Part shown: positions 25,620-34,629 of the stretch, piece by piece
Numbering within the stretch: position 1 is the first letter of the stretch
Layout: each line of letters begins with the position of its first letter
Source: Siminovitchia acidinfaciens
GTDB taxonomy: Bacteria; Bacillota; Bacilli; Bacillales; Bacillaceae_C
DNA length: 64,000 bases
Assembly (NCBI RefSeq): GCF_003605385.1
Contig: NZ_QYTV02000002.1
Span: 63,412-127,411 of the forward strand
Direction of reading: 5' to 3'
Translations under genes and position numbers: made by a program
The notes under the pieces: generated by a model
What the model was told of the DNA's origin: nothing
Databases searched by the model: none
What the model saw: only the letters and a program-made list of their open reading frames with translations

Positions 25620-26231
25620 TTATAACTGTTTCCGTGAACGTTTCTTTTGTGGTAGATTCCATTTAAAGTAGACTGCTAATACCCTAAATAAAACAATTGC
25701 AGTTAATAAAACGAATGTGGAAAGTGGTCCGCTTATCCAACCTAAACCAATGGAAAGACCTGCTAATGCTGCCCATAAGGCATAAATTTCCGAACGGAAA
25801 ATCATTGGTTTTCGACCTGCAAACACATCTCGTATCATCCCGCCACCTGCTCCCGTCATAGTAGCTGCGATAATGACGACAATTAATGGCGCCTTAATGG
25901 AAACTGCATAGTTTGCACCTTGAATGGCAAATGCCGCTAAACCAATGGCATCAAAAAATACCACACATTTTTTCCAACGGCCAATCCACTTATTTGGCAA
26001 AATAAAAACAATGGTAATAACCACAAAGGCGATTGCAAATAAATAATCTTGCTTCCAAACATTTTCAACTGGTATGCCAATTAAAAGATTACGAACAAGA
26101 CCGCCTCCAAATGCTGTTGTAAGTCCTAAAACGAAAACTCCCAATAGATCATAATCCTCTTCTATTGCGACAAGCGCTCCACTTACCGCAAAAGCAATAG
26201 TACCAATAACGTTAAGAATTTCCCATGTCAA
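25620..26231 (-). CDS. trimeric intracellular cation channel family protein (UPF0126)
   Basis: 203-residue protein with about seven membrane helices. The two repeated glycine-rich segments are AFGGGLVRNLLIGIPV and GAGGGMIRDVFAGRKP, the signature of the TRIC/UPF0126 (YvgT, YadS) family. The family is thought to form monovalent cation channels; the bacterial role is not settled. TTG at 26231 lies 8 bases after AGGAG. The C-terminus is strongly basic. Confidence 0.88.
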   Translation of the reverse strand: MTWEILNVIGTIAFAVSGALVAIEEDYDLLGVFVLGLTTAFGGGLVRNLLIGIPVENVWKQDYLFAIAFVVITIVFILPNKWIGRWKKCVVFFDAIGLAAFAIQGANYAVSIKAPLIVVIIAATMTGAGGGMIRDVFAGRKPMIFRSEIYALWAALAGLSIGLGWISGPLSTFVLLTAIVLFRVLAVYFKWNLPQKKRSRKQL

Positions 26232-26413
26232 AACGCCCGCTCCTTTTCTCTAAAATTTTGTTCTTTTGCCTCTGCAAAACGTCTCGGCTAAAATCAGCAT
26301 ATATGCGGTGTGTCCATCATTTCCCCATGCATCACACTTCATTTTTGGAAGCATATCCTCTAAGTCCACCTACATTTGTTTCCTCTAAATCGACAGCACA
26401 CCTTTAAAAATCC

Positions 26414-26638
26414 TTAATGTTGTAGGCGGCTGTCTTTTCTCCTGGAATGAAAGTTCAGGATGATAGGTTCTTTTTTAGTTTCTAGTTTTTCCATTATTTC
26501 TGTGATGAGCATCGGACGATTTCCTTTGTAAAATTCTGTTTTTTCATTTGCTATATTATACCCTGTATAAGTAATATCTATTGGGTAGCGGGATTGAAGA
26601 AGGCTAAGAGTAGACGCTGGCCATTCTGGATAGATTAA
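26414..26638 (-). pseudogene. orphan ORF fragment, probable gene remnant
   Basis: A minus-strand frame of 74 codons has no stop and no credible start. It includes SRYPIDITYTGYNIANEK and GNRPMLITEIMEKLETKK, which look protein-like. It is preceded by a TAG at 26639. No family recognised; probably the decayed end of a gene. Confidence 0.35.
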
Positions 26639-26749
26639 CTAACTTTATTAATCCAGATAATAACCTAAATCCAGATACCCACAATCGCCTTCCTTTCTGC
26701 ATAAATTCTCGATATTCTATTTGTAGAATGACATTGGGTGGTGTCTCGT

Positions 26750-28120
26750 TTGAAGAAAATCTCGATAAAAATCGGTCTTCTCTTCTTTTGTTTAATCTTC
26801 ACTATGGAAGTGTGCCTGTTTTTTTTATTGCATCAAAAAATTGCTCACTCAAGAATCGATGAGCAGCTGTCTGCATTAGTCACCAGAGGAAACAATCATC
26901 GGGACGTATTGGAGACATACTACAATGAGGAGACAATCCACCATATCGCTTTAATGGAGGTAAAGTCTGATACAGAGGTAGTGATCACAAACGAAGAAGG
27001 AAAAGTAATCATTTCTTCCGCAAAAATAAATCACCAAATTCAAAGTTTATTAAATCTAAAAACAAAGAACTTACCGCGAAATGGCAAGGTCATTGAGGAT
27101 AATTGGAAGTCAGGTCCATATATCGCAACCATAGCCCCTTTTGAAACAGGTGTCGATAAAGGGTATGTTTATATGTTCCAGGATACAAGTCAATTAAAGC
27201 AATTAATTAAACAATTAAATAGACACTTCCTAATTGCCGGTATAGCAACTGCTTTTGTTACAGCCATTATCATATTAATTCTCTCAAGAATTATCACCAG
27301 GCCTCTAATAAAAATGAAAGAAGCGACTAAAAAGTTGAGCCAAGGGAATTTTTCCATTCAACTTGAAAGTAAAAGCAATGATGAGTTGGGAGAACTCGTG
27401 GAATCCATTCAACTCCTTGCCAATGAACTGAATCATTTAAAAACGGAACGGAATGAGTTTTTGGCGAGCATCTCACATGAGTTGAGAACGCCATTGACCT
27501 ATATAAAGGGTTATTCAGAGGTCGCCAAAAGGGATCACCTTGGTTTAGAGGAACGTTTGAGTTATTTAAATGTCATTACGGAAGAAACAACAAAAATGAC
27601 AACCCTCGTAACCGAATTGATGCAACTCGCACAATTGGATAATAACACTTTCACCATTCAGAAAGAATTTTTTAGTGTCTGTGAATCCTTGAAAAAAATT
27701 TCACAAAGGCTGTTGCCTACCTTCAAACAGGCGGGGATAAAACTACTAACTGTTTGCCCCGAAAACATTCATATCCATGCAGACCCTGTCCGCTTTGAAC
27801 AAATCGTCGTCAATCTGTTGGAGAATGCTAGAAATTATTCTCCGGAAGGAACAAGTACGACCATAGAAGTGGCTAAAAAAGATGCCGAGATAAAAATCTC
27901 TATACATGATCAGGGGAAGGGTATCCCAAGTAATGATGTCCCGTTCATCTTTGAGCGGTTTTACCGGGTAGATAAATCACGGTCCAGAGAATTAGGCGGT
28001 ACGGGGCTTGGATTATCAATCGTAAAAGAGTTGGTCGATGCCCATCACTGGGAAATAGAGGTTTCCAGTAAAACCAATAAAGGGACCACCTTTACCATCA
28101 TTGCCAGAGGTGAATTGTGA
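26750..28120 (+). CDS. sensor histidine kinase (HAMP, HisKA, HATPase)
   Basis: 456-residue membrane sensor. It has helices near residues 8-28 and 160-180 flanking an extracytoplasmic sensor of about 130 residues. A HAMP segment (SRIITRPLIKMKEATKKLSQG), the phosphoacceptor His243 in SISHELRTPL, and the ATPase N, G1 and G2 boxes (NLLENARNYS, DQGKGI, GTGLGLSI) follow. TTG at 26750 was chosen after GGTGGTG; GTG codons at 26738 and 26741 are in frame. It overlaps the response regulator gene and lies beside copper genes, suggesting but not proving metal sensing. Confidence 0.92.
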   Translation: MKKISIKIGLLFFCLIFTMEVCLFFLLHQKIAHSRIDEQLSALVTRGNNHRDVLETYYNEETIHHIALMEVKSDTEVVITNEEGKVIISSAKINHQIQSLLNLKTKNLPRNGKVIEDNWKSGPYIATIAPFETGVDKGYVYMFQDTSQLKQLIKQLNRHFLIAGIATAFVTAIIILILSRIITRPLIKMKEATKKLSQGNFSIQLESKSNDELGELVESIQLLANELNHLKTERNEFLASISHELRTPLTYIKGYSEVAKRDHLGLEERLSYLNVITEETTKMTTLVTELMQLAQLDNNTFTIQKEFFSVCESLKKISQRLLPTFKQAGIKLLTVCPENIHIHADPVRFEQIVVNLLENARNYSPEGTSTTIEVAKKDAEIKISIHDQGKGIPSNDVPFIFERFYRVDKSRSRELGGTGLGLSIVKELVDAHHWEIEVSSKTNKGTTFTIIARGEL

Positions 28121-28122
28121 TT

Positions 28123-28800
28123 ATGCGAAGTATATTAATTGTAGACGATGAAGAACGGATGCGAAACTTGATCTCACTGTATTTATCTCCGGAAGGATAT
28201 GAATGTGTCCCTGTATCTTCTGGTGGTGAAGCTGTAAATTACTTATTAAATAAAACGTGCGAGTTGGTCATACTAGATGTAATGATGCCTGAAATGGATG
28301 GCTGGGAAACATGTAATAGAATCAGAGAATTTTCAGATGTCCCAATCATCATGCTAACTGCCAGGACAGATAAATCCGATATCGTCAAAGGGCTAAGTAC
28401 AGGAGCAGACGATTATATTACAAAGCCCTTTGACTCAGGTGAACTGTTGGCACGAATAGAAGCTATTTTTAGACGGGCTAAACTGCAAGAAGATAAAACA
28501 ATCAGCTTTAATGGCCTTAAATGGAACCCAGATTCGTATTCACTGAGCTATCGTGAAAAAGTTGTTCAAGTAACGCCTAAAGAATTTTCCTTAGTTGGTT
28601 TATTAATAAAACATCCCAATCGTGTCTTTACAAGGGAGCAGCTTCTCACGATCATTTGGGGGCTTGAAGCCGGAACAGAAGACAGAACAATAGATTCCCA
28701 CATTCGGAACATACGTGACAAATTAAGAAATGCCGGCTTCCCGATTGATGACCACCTTACTACTGTGTGGGGTGTTGGCTATAAATGGGAAATTCACTAA
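28123..28800 (+). CDS. OmpR-family response regulator
   Basis: 225-residue regulator. The receiver domain has acidic DDEE, phosphoacceptor Asp52 in VILDVMMPEMDG, and LTAR and KPF motifs. The winged-helix DNA-binding domain spans about residues 125-225 (VTPKEFSLVGLLIKHPNRVFTREQLL in the family pattern). ATG at 28123 follows GAGGTG; a GTG at 28117 overlaps the kinase stop. It pairs with the kinase upstream and probably controls the downstream lipoprotein gene and neighbours. Confidence 0.93.
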   Translation: MRSILIVDDEERMRNLISLYLSPEGYECVPVSSGGEAVNYLLNKTCELVILDVMMPEMDGWETCNRIREFSDVPIIMLTARTDKSDIVKGLSTGADDYITKPFDSGELLARIEAIFRRAKLQEDKTISFNGLKWNPDSYSLSYREKVVQVTPKEFSLVGLLIKHPNRVFTREQLLTIIWGLEAGTEDRTIDSHIRNIRDKLRNAGFPIDDHLTTVWGVGYKWEIH

Positions 28801-28832
28801 CCTGTTATTGTTAAGTTAGGAGGCAAACATCA

Positions 28833-29741
28833 ATGAAGTTAACAAAATTGTTCGTTTCAGCACTAGCATCCTTAATCCTTTTGTCTGCCTGCTCACAGGA
28901 AACAAAAGAATTTACCTATGAAAAAACTGATACAGACATTGACCATATCCATGGTACCGGCTTTGCAGGTGATAGTCTGTATATAGCCACGCATACTGGA
29001 ATTATGAAATATGATGGGAAAAACTGGTATGCCGCTACTGGAAATAATCATGATTATATGGGATTCAGCATGATAAGAGATGGATTTTATTCAAGTGGCC
29101 ATCCTGCTGATGGTTCAAAATTAAAAAATCCACTCGGGCTGATAAAAAGTACAGATGAAGGCAAGACCCTAGATCAGCTTGCGTTTTACGGAGAGTCTGA
29201 TTTTCATTACTTAACTGCTGGATTTGACTCTGAGGCAATCTACGTGATAAATCAAGAACCCAATTCGGAACTAGAGACAGGGTTGTATTATACATTGGAT
29301 GAAGGAAAGACGTGGGAATCTAGCAAGTTGTCCGGAATTGAGTCTGATTCTATTGGTACCATCTCTACTCATCCAAATAAAGAAGAAATTATTGCCATTT
29401 CTACAAAGGACGGTCTTTACCTATCAAAAGATACCGGAAACAACTTTGAGCTTATTACTGAAAACTTTATGGTGCCTGCCGTATTCATGCTCGATGATAT
29501 AGTTCTTTATTCTGTCCTAAATGACAAAGGCATCCATTTATATAGCCAGCCTATAACAGATGGCAGTACAACAGAAATAACCATTCCTGATCTCGCAGAT
29601 CATAACCCTATCATGTTTATTGCGGCAAATCACAAGAATCAAGAACATATGGCAATTATCACTTATGCTAACGATATCTTTATATCTAAAGACGGTGGCA
29701 AAAACTGGACGAATATAGCTAAAAAAGGAAAGCTTGATTAA
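28833..29741 (+). CDS. BNR/F510_1955-type glycosylhydrolase-like lipoprotein
   Basis: 302-residue exported lipoprotein. The signal ends in LILLSAC, giving a lipidated cysteine near residue 20. The mature protein has BNR/Asp-box-like repeats: STDEGKT, TLDEGKTW, SKDTGNNF and SKDGGKNW, each expected to cap a beta-propeller blade. The family is labelled glycosylhydrolase by fold only; no enzyme activity is known. It follows the two-component genes by 32 bases and a terminator follows, so the three form one unit. Confidence 0.8.
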   Translation: MKLTKLFVSALASLILLSACSQETKEFTYEKTDTDIDHIHGTGFAGDSLYIATHTGIMKYDGKNWYAATGNNHDYMGFSMIRDGFYSSGHPADGSKLKNPLGLIKSTDEGKTLDQLAFYGESDFHYLTAGFDSEAIYVINQEPNSELETGLYYTLDEGKTWESSKLSGIESDSIGTISTHPNKEEIIAISTKDGLYLSKDTGNNFELITENFMVPAVFMLDDIVLYSVLNDKGIHLYSQPITDGSTTEITIPDLADHNPIMFIAANHKNQEHMAIITYANDIFISKDGGKNWTNIAKKGKLD

Positions 29742-29749
29742 TTCTTAAC

Positions 29750-29778
29750 GGCATCCCCTAGTTCAGGGGATGTTTTTT
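29750..29778 (+). terminator. terminator after BNR lipoprotein gene
   Basis: GCATCCCCT and AGGGGATG flank a 5-base loop, followed by TTTTTTA. It ends the kinase-regulator-lipoprotein transcript. Confidence 0.85.
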
Positions 29779-29941
29779 ACTCTCCTCTCAATGGACATTC
29801 ACATTACCTTACTCCTTTCTGCACAAATTCTCCATAGATATCTGAGATAATATAATAAATGATAGATTAAGCAAAAAAACGGGGAATTATATTGGAAAGA
29901 TGGATTTTTTATATAAAAACAAAAGAAAGGAATGATCACTA

Positions 29942-30070
29942 ATGATGCATGGTTATGGGTACGGTTACGGCGGAATGATGGCTGGTTTTGGATTTTTTGG
30001 GTATATCATACATTTAATTCTTACGGGTATAGTAGTTTATATCGCCGTCAAGCTTGCCTTGAAAAAATAA
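29942..30070 (+). CDS. 42-aa Gly/Tyr-rich membrane micropeptide
   Basis: AAAGGA lies about 10 bases before ATG at 29942. The peptide starts MMHGYGYGYGGMMAGFGFFG and continues with one hydrophobic helix ending in KLALKK. Short Met/His/Gly-rich membrane peptides of this kind are common near copper genes in bacilli, as I recall. Here it lies between a sensor system and copper-export genes. A metal-related role is inference. Confidence 0.65.
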   Translation: MMHGYGYGYGGMMAGFGFFGYIIHLILTGIVVYIAVKLALKK

Positions 30071-30220
30071 AAATTATGAAGTGCCTATTAATAAACCCTC
30101 ATTATCACATTCTCGTTTAGGGAACAAAGGGTGAAAAACAATGAAGAATTTCAATTGGATAATAGCCAGGATAGCCATTTATCGATTTCCCTTTCTTATC
30201 AAAAAAAGTAGTTTTTCCAT

Positions 30221-30259
30221 AAAAAATCCGGTGATCCTTATTAGGACATCGGATTTTTT
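30221..30259. terminator. bidirectional terminator-like hairpin
   Basis: AAAAAATCCG...ATCGGATTTTTT forms a long stem with internal mismatches (GTGATCC/AGGACAT). The A- and T-runs suit both strands. It lies after the micropeptide and before the copB fragment. Confidence 0.7.
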
Positions 30260-30269
30260 AATCTATTTT

Positions 30270-30385
30270 AGTAATTTGCATTGACAGCTACAATCACGAT
30301 TGTGCCCGATGAGAAATGGCTCCCAACAGCAGGACTCAACACGATGCACATTGGACAAAGGGCACTAACCGCGAGGGTATGCTCC
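30270..30385 (-). pseudogene. duplicated, decayed 3' end of a copB-type ATPase gene
   Basis: A minus-strand frame reads [20 protein letters not shown] then AVNANY before a stop. It aligns with [20 protein letters not shown] of the intact CopB C-terminus encoded at 31445-33535. DNA similarity is visible over about 120 bases. No other part of a second ATPase is present, so it is a truncated duplicate. Confidence 0.75.
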
Positions 30386-30394
30386 ACCCTTTCT

Positions 30395-30587
30395 ATATTT
30401 ACAGTACCCAATTCAAACTCATTTCAAGGGACGAAAAGACCCGACACCGAACGGGCAAGGCTTAAAAGATAGTATACTAATTGAACCGGGTGAACGTGTA
30501 AAACTCTTGTCACCTTTCCGGAAGAAGGCATCTTTATGTATTACCCCCATATTTTGGAATATGAAGATAACGGTATGATGGGGTAGG
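30395..30587 (+). pseudogene. multicopper oxidase C-terminal remnant, frameshifted
   Basis: Three plus-strand frames together give TQFKLISRDEK, then KDSILIEPGERVKL, then LVTFPEEGIFMYYPHILEYE with DNGMMG and a stop. This is the end of a CueO/CopA-type multicopper oxidase, whose usual signature is HCHILEHEDxGMM. Here some ligand positions (H, C, H) have become Y, P and Y. Frameshifts and the lost 5' end make it a pseudogene. Confidence 0.75.
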
Positions 30588-30626
30588 TAGAAGTATACTA
30601 ATTTCATGGAAATAAACATAAATAGG

Positions 30627-30668
30627 ACTGCACGGAATTGTGTTGGACTCCGTACATCCCTTTTTTAT
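30627..30668 (+). terminator. terminator downstream of the multicopper oxidase remnant
   Basis: GGACTGCACGGA and TCCGTACATCC pair with one bulge, then CTTTTTTATT follows. It was probably the terminator of the original oxidase gene. Confidence 0.55.
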
Positions 30669-31258
30669 TCTGCTGACAATTCATCTTCAGTTACCCATTT
30701 ATGGTTCTTTACTTCCTGATCACTGTCTTTTGGCGTGAAGTCGACCATATAAACAGTTGTCTGTTCCGCCGAGTCAATGGTAGCAGTAGCTCCATCCATG
30801 CCTTCCATATGATCTGCATTCAATGTTACTTCTGTTCCCTTTTCAAGGGGGGCTTCTCCCGGATCGACTAGTTCCTCATGGATGACCCATTTATGGTTTT
30901 CCACCAGGTCACCGCCGGTGGTCGGAGTATAGGTGACTGCATAGGCGGTTGTATCAAAGGCTCCACTAATTGTTGCCTCCACACCGTTCATGCCGGGCAT
31001 ATGATCAGCGTGCATCATTGCTGTACTACCGACAGGGAATTTAGGATCTTCAGCTTCCTGTAGTCCTTCCGGTACTTCTCCGGAACTGCTATGCATCTCA
31101 TGCATATTCTGCTCTTCTTCTTGGGCAGATTGATCAGTGTTTTCTTCCACTTGGGAGCCCTGTTGTGTTTGGTCTTCTATGCCCCCGCTTTGGCAACCAG
31201 CCAGGAAGAGTGCAAGGAGTCCTGAAGCCACGATTATTTTACTTTTAAAAAACGCCAT
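30665..31258 (-). CDS. ydhK: YdhK-like lipoprotein (two DUF1541 repeats)
   Basis: 197-residue lipoprotein. The signal ends in LFLAGC, then a Gln/Glu/His/Met-rich linker (QNMHEMHSSS) precedes two repeats of the YdhK domain. Repeat one holds HADHMPGMNGVEATISGAFD...ENHKWV and repeat two holds NADHMEGMDGATATIDSAEQ...KNHKWV, about 60 residues apart. Function is unproven, but such proteins sit with copper exporters. It is downstream of copB in the same direction, with about 190 bases between. Confidence 0.88.
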   Translation of the reverse strand: MAFFKSKIIVASGLLALFLAGCQSGGIEDQTQQGSQVEENTDQSAQEEEQNMHEMHSSSGEVPEGLQEAEDPKFPVGSTAMMHADHMPGMNGVEATISGAFDTTAYAVTYTPTTGGDLVENHKWVIHEELVDPGEAPLEKGTEVTLNADHMEGMDGATATIDSAEQTTVYMVDFTPKDSDQEVKNHKWVTEDELSAE

Positions 31259-31444
31259 GGGAATCCTCCTTTTATTAAATCCTTCTCAAAGGAGTATACC
31301 CTTCAAATGTGCAAATAACATGCAGGAATAGTGAAAAATTTATTGAAAAAGGAGAGACTGGAATCCACTTTTTAACTTTCTTTATATGTTTAAAAGTTTG
31401 TTTTATAAAAAGGCCCTGGTCCTGATAAAGGTACACCGATTTTT

Positions 31445-33535
31445 TTAATCTATTTTTAATAATTTTGCGTTTATAGCTACAATCACCGTACTAAGTGACA
31501 TGAGAATTGCTCCAACTGCAGGACTTAGCACAATACCTATCGGATAAAGGATACCAGCCGCAAGAGGGATGGCCAGAATATTATACCCTGCAGCCCACCA
31601 TAAATTTTGTAGCATCTTGTTGTAAGTTGCTTTTGAGAGTTTGATGATATTCAAAACGTCCATGGGGTTGCTTTTTACCAAGACAACATCTGCTGTTTCA
31701 ATCGCTACATCCGTACCTGTACCAATAGCAATGCCCAAATCCGCCTTGGCAAGTGCAGGAGCATCATTTACTCCATCTCCCGTCATAGCGGTTCTAAGCC
31801 CCTCTTTTGTCTGGATATGTACGATTTTATCTGACTTCTCATGAGGAAGTACTTCGGCAAAAATTTCGTCCATGCCAAGCTTGCCTCCGACGTACTGCGC
31901 TACCTTGGCATTGTCCCCTGTCAGCATGATGGATTTGATATTCAATTCTTTCAACCGATCAATTGCCTCTTGAGCCGTATCCCGAATGATATCTGCCAGT
32001 GCAATCATACCGGTAATTTTACCGTTGACCAAGGTAAAAACAACCGTCTTTCCTTCAGCAGACCATTCATTAAACGGTCCCTCGTCAAAAGAAAGTTTTT
32101 CAGACCGTACATAACCAGGGCTTACTACCATGATTTCTTTTCCATCTACCACTCCTTGCAGCCCTTTGCCTGTTAGAGACTGAAAATTACTTACAGGCGG
32201 AATCGAAAGTTGTTTTTCTTTTGCAGATTTAAGAATACCGCGGGCAATAGGGTGTTCTGAATGGGCCTCAACTGCTGCTGCCAATGATAGTACTTCCTTT
32301 TCTGTGTAGGGGCTTGAGATAGCGATATTGGTTACCCCAAACTCTCCCTTCGTCAACGTTCCTGTCTTATCAAAAACAATCGCCTCGATGAAGCGGGCAT
32401 TTTCAAATGAAGCACGGTTCCTGATTAACAGACCATTTTTGGCTGCTATGGATGTAGAGACAGCCACAACTAGAGGTGCTGCTAGGCCCAGAGCGTGCGG
32501 ACAGGCAATGATTAGGACGGTGACCATCCTTGTGATTGCATAAGAAACGGTATAACCGAGGGACAACCAAAAAACAAAAGTGAGCAATCCTGCGACAAGC
32601 GCTCCATAAAACAACCACTTCGCTGCACGGTTGGCAAGATCCTGAGCCTTTGATTTGGATTCCTGGGCTTCCCTGACTAACTTTATCACCTGAGAAAGGT
32701 ATGTTTCCTCACCTGTCTTCTTAATCGATATGATCAATGAGCCTTCTCCGTTAACGGAGCCTCCAATCGCTTCCTCACCTGTTTCTTTTTCGACTGGTAC
32801 TGATTCTCCTGTCAACATCGACTCATCGACCGTAGATTTACCTTCGATAATTTCACCATCCACCGGAATCTTTTCACCAGGCCTTACCAACACATGATCC
32901 CCGTGTCTAAGTTCGGTAATATCCACAACTTTTACATTACCGTCTTCATCAATGACGCTTGCCTCTGAAGGCATTAACTTCGCCAGTTCCTCTAATGCCT
33001 TTGAGGCTCCCATAACTGAGCGCATTTCAATCCAATGGCCAAGAAGCATAATGTCGATCAAGGTTGCCAGTTCCCAAAAGAAATCATCTTCTGCAAGACC
33101 AAATGCAGCCGCTGAACTGTAAACATAAGCGACAATAATGGCCAGGGAAATGAGCGTCATCATCCCCGGGTTTTTATCCTTAAGCTCATCTTTTGCCCCG
33201 GCTAGAAATGGCCATCCTCCATAAAAGAAGACGACGGAGGACAAGGCAAACAATATGTACATATCGCCAGCAAAACGCCAGTTGACACCTAAAAACATCT
33301 GAATCATCGGAGATAGTATCAAAATGGGAATTGTAAGAATCAGGGAAATATAAAAACGCTTTTTAAAGTCATCTACCATGTGGGCATGATGATCATGATG
33401 TCCCATATGCCCCCCGTGATGATCTCCTTCGTTCCCATTATGCGAATGATGGCCATGTCCCGAGTGTTCACCATGTTGATGATCGTCGGCAGATGTTTTG
33501 TGATGATGAGAATGATCGTGATTATGTTCATCCAT
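31445..33535 (-). CDS. copB: CopB-type copper/silver-exporting P-type ATPase
   Basis: 696-residue P1B ATPase. The first 55 residues are a His/Gly/Asp-rich metal-binding tail in place of CxxC domains. The membrane metal site is CPH in [13 protein letters not shown], the hallmark of the CopB subgroup. The actuator TGES, phosphorylation DKTGTLTKG and hinge [11 protein letters not shown] motifs follow. It exports copper or silver from the cytoplasm. The start at 33535 is preceded by AGAGGAGG. YdhK and a second copB fragment lie downstream. Confidence 0.93.
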   Translation of the reverse strand: MDEHNHDHSHHHKTSADDHQHGEHSGHGHHSHNGNEGDHHGGHMGHHDHHAHMVDDFKKRFYISLILTIPILILSPMIQMFLGVNWRFAGDMYILFALSSVVFFYGGWPFLAGAKDELKDKNPGMMTLISLAIIVAYVYSSAAAFGLAEDDFFWELATLIDIMLLGHWIEMRSVMGASKALEELAKLMPSEASVIDEDGNVKVVDITELRHGDHVLVRPGEKIPVDGEIIEGKSTVDESMLTGESVPVEKETGEEAIGGSVNGEGSLIISIKKTGEETYLSQVIKLVREAQESKSKAQDLANRAAKWLFYGALVAGLLTFVFWLSLGYTVSYAITRMVTVLIIACPHALGLAAPLVVAVSTSIAAKNGLLIRNRASFENARFIEAIVFDKTGTLTKGEFGVTNIAISSPYTEKEVLSLAAAVEAHSEHPIARGILKSAKEKQLSIPPVSNFQSLTGKGLQGVVDGKEIMVVSPGYVRSEKLSFDEGPFNEWSAEGKTVVFTLVNGKITGMIALADIIRDTAQEAIDRLKELNIKSIMLTGDNAKVAQYVGGKLGMDEIFAEVLPHEKSDKIVHIQTKEGLRTAMTGDGVNDAPALAKADLGIAIGTGTDVAIETADVVLVKSNPMDVLNIIKLSKATYNKMLQNLWWAAGYNILAIPLAAGILYPIGIVLSPAVGAILMSLSTVIVAINAKLLKID

Positions 33536-33616
33536 TTTGTTTCCTCCTCTCTTTATATGTTTACCTCATTTTACATGTAATTTATCCAGAATGTATGCAG
33601 AAGAAACAGGTTTCGG

Positions 33617-34186
33617 CTAGGGGTAGTGAGATGGAGAAAGGAATGGCATTGAATTTAAAATAAACGGCGTTTGAGAATAAATGAATAAACAGAGCAGGCT
33701 GAACATCAAAACAATAATAAATGGGTTTTGATAAAGACGAAGCCACTTAGGCTGGCTATTCCATTGGGTGAAAACTTCATAAATAATTAAAAAGCAAATC
33801 GATAGGGCAATCGTAAACATGGTCATAATGGCTTTGTCCCAATCTGCGGAATCTATCATCTCCCCAAGCATAGCCCCCATCATACCAGCCATTACTCCAG
33901 ATAACATCCCTTCTAAAAGAGCAAGAAAGGAGTAATAAGAACCGATAGAGGCTCCAGTTATTAAACCTATACATATTCCGATAACAGTTGATAGCAATAA
34001 TTGACCCTGAAATAATATCACGAAAAGCGTTCCAGCAAATAAACCGATTCCCATGGCCATCGACATGGCAAACAACATCCCGTGCATAGCTGTTACCTGT
34101 TTTCTAACTATAAATGCGGACACTGAAACACCAGCAAAATGTATCAATAATACAGAAACTAAAAAGGCTAATCCTTTAGTCATCAT
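33617..34186 (-). CDS. hypothetical glycine-rich membrane protein
   Basis: 189-residue protein with about six hydrophobic helices. The central part has GxxxG-type spacing (GMLSGVMAGMMGAMLGEMID) that suggests tight helix packing. No family recognised. ATG at 34186 lies 6 bases after GGAG; an upstream frame to 34291 has no ribosome site. It is upstream of copB in the same direction (about 80 bases apart), so it may belong to the copper island. Confidence 0.65.
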   Translation of the reverse strand: MMTKGLAFLVSVLLIHFAGVSVSAFIVRKQVTAMHGMLFAMSMAMGIGLFAGTLFVILFQGQLLLSTVIGICIGLITGASIGSYYSFLALLEGMLSGVMAGMMGAMLGEMIDSADWDKAIMTMFTIALSICFLIIYEVFTQWNSQPKWLRLYQNPFIIVLMFSLLCLFIYSQTPFILNSMPFLSPSHYP

Positions 34187-34367
34187 GATCAGCTCCATAC
34201 TTTTGTACAAGTATATGGGTTGAAAAATAGGTTTTATTACTGTACATCCATTTACTGATAATTTGTCATAAAAAATGCAGAGATTGTGCAAAAAAATACG
34301 TGGAAATTATAAAAGGATATTCGGTAAAAGGAGTATTTTAAGGATTAAAAGAGTGCTTCATCCTATT

Positions 34368-34565
34368 TTATGGCTGCTTATCTTCTAATCTAGAAAACAT
34401 ACAGAATAAAGCTTTGGCGATAAGAATCACGAAAAAAACAGAGCAGACTAACCAAAATCGCGCAAGCCAGCCAAGCAAAGAGGTACAAGAAAAGGTTGCT
34501 GCTCCATAAACTAATGGTAATAAGGCATAAGCCTCACTATCTTTTGAATGGTAAGGACTTTTCTT
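34368..34565 (-). pseudogene. possible remnant of a small membrane protein
   Basis: A 65-codon minus-strand frame without a start codon reads YALLPLVYGAATFSCTSLLG, then WLARFWLVCSVFFVILIAKA, and ends at 34368. Two hydrophobic helices look genuine. The missing start after a TAA at 34566 suggests decay. No family recognised. Confidence 0.35.
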
Positions 34566-34629
34566 TTATAAAATATCATGCTGTAATCTCATAACTTATC
34601 ATTGGTCAGCAGACAATTAATAATCTTAA

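Noticed and set aside
33541-33600. TTACATGTAA palindrome upstream of copB as a copper operator
   Set aside because: It resembles the TACAnnTGTA site of CopY-type repressors, but the two-base spacer is missing and no such regulator is in the window.
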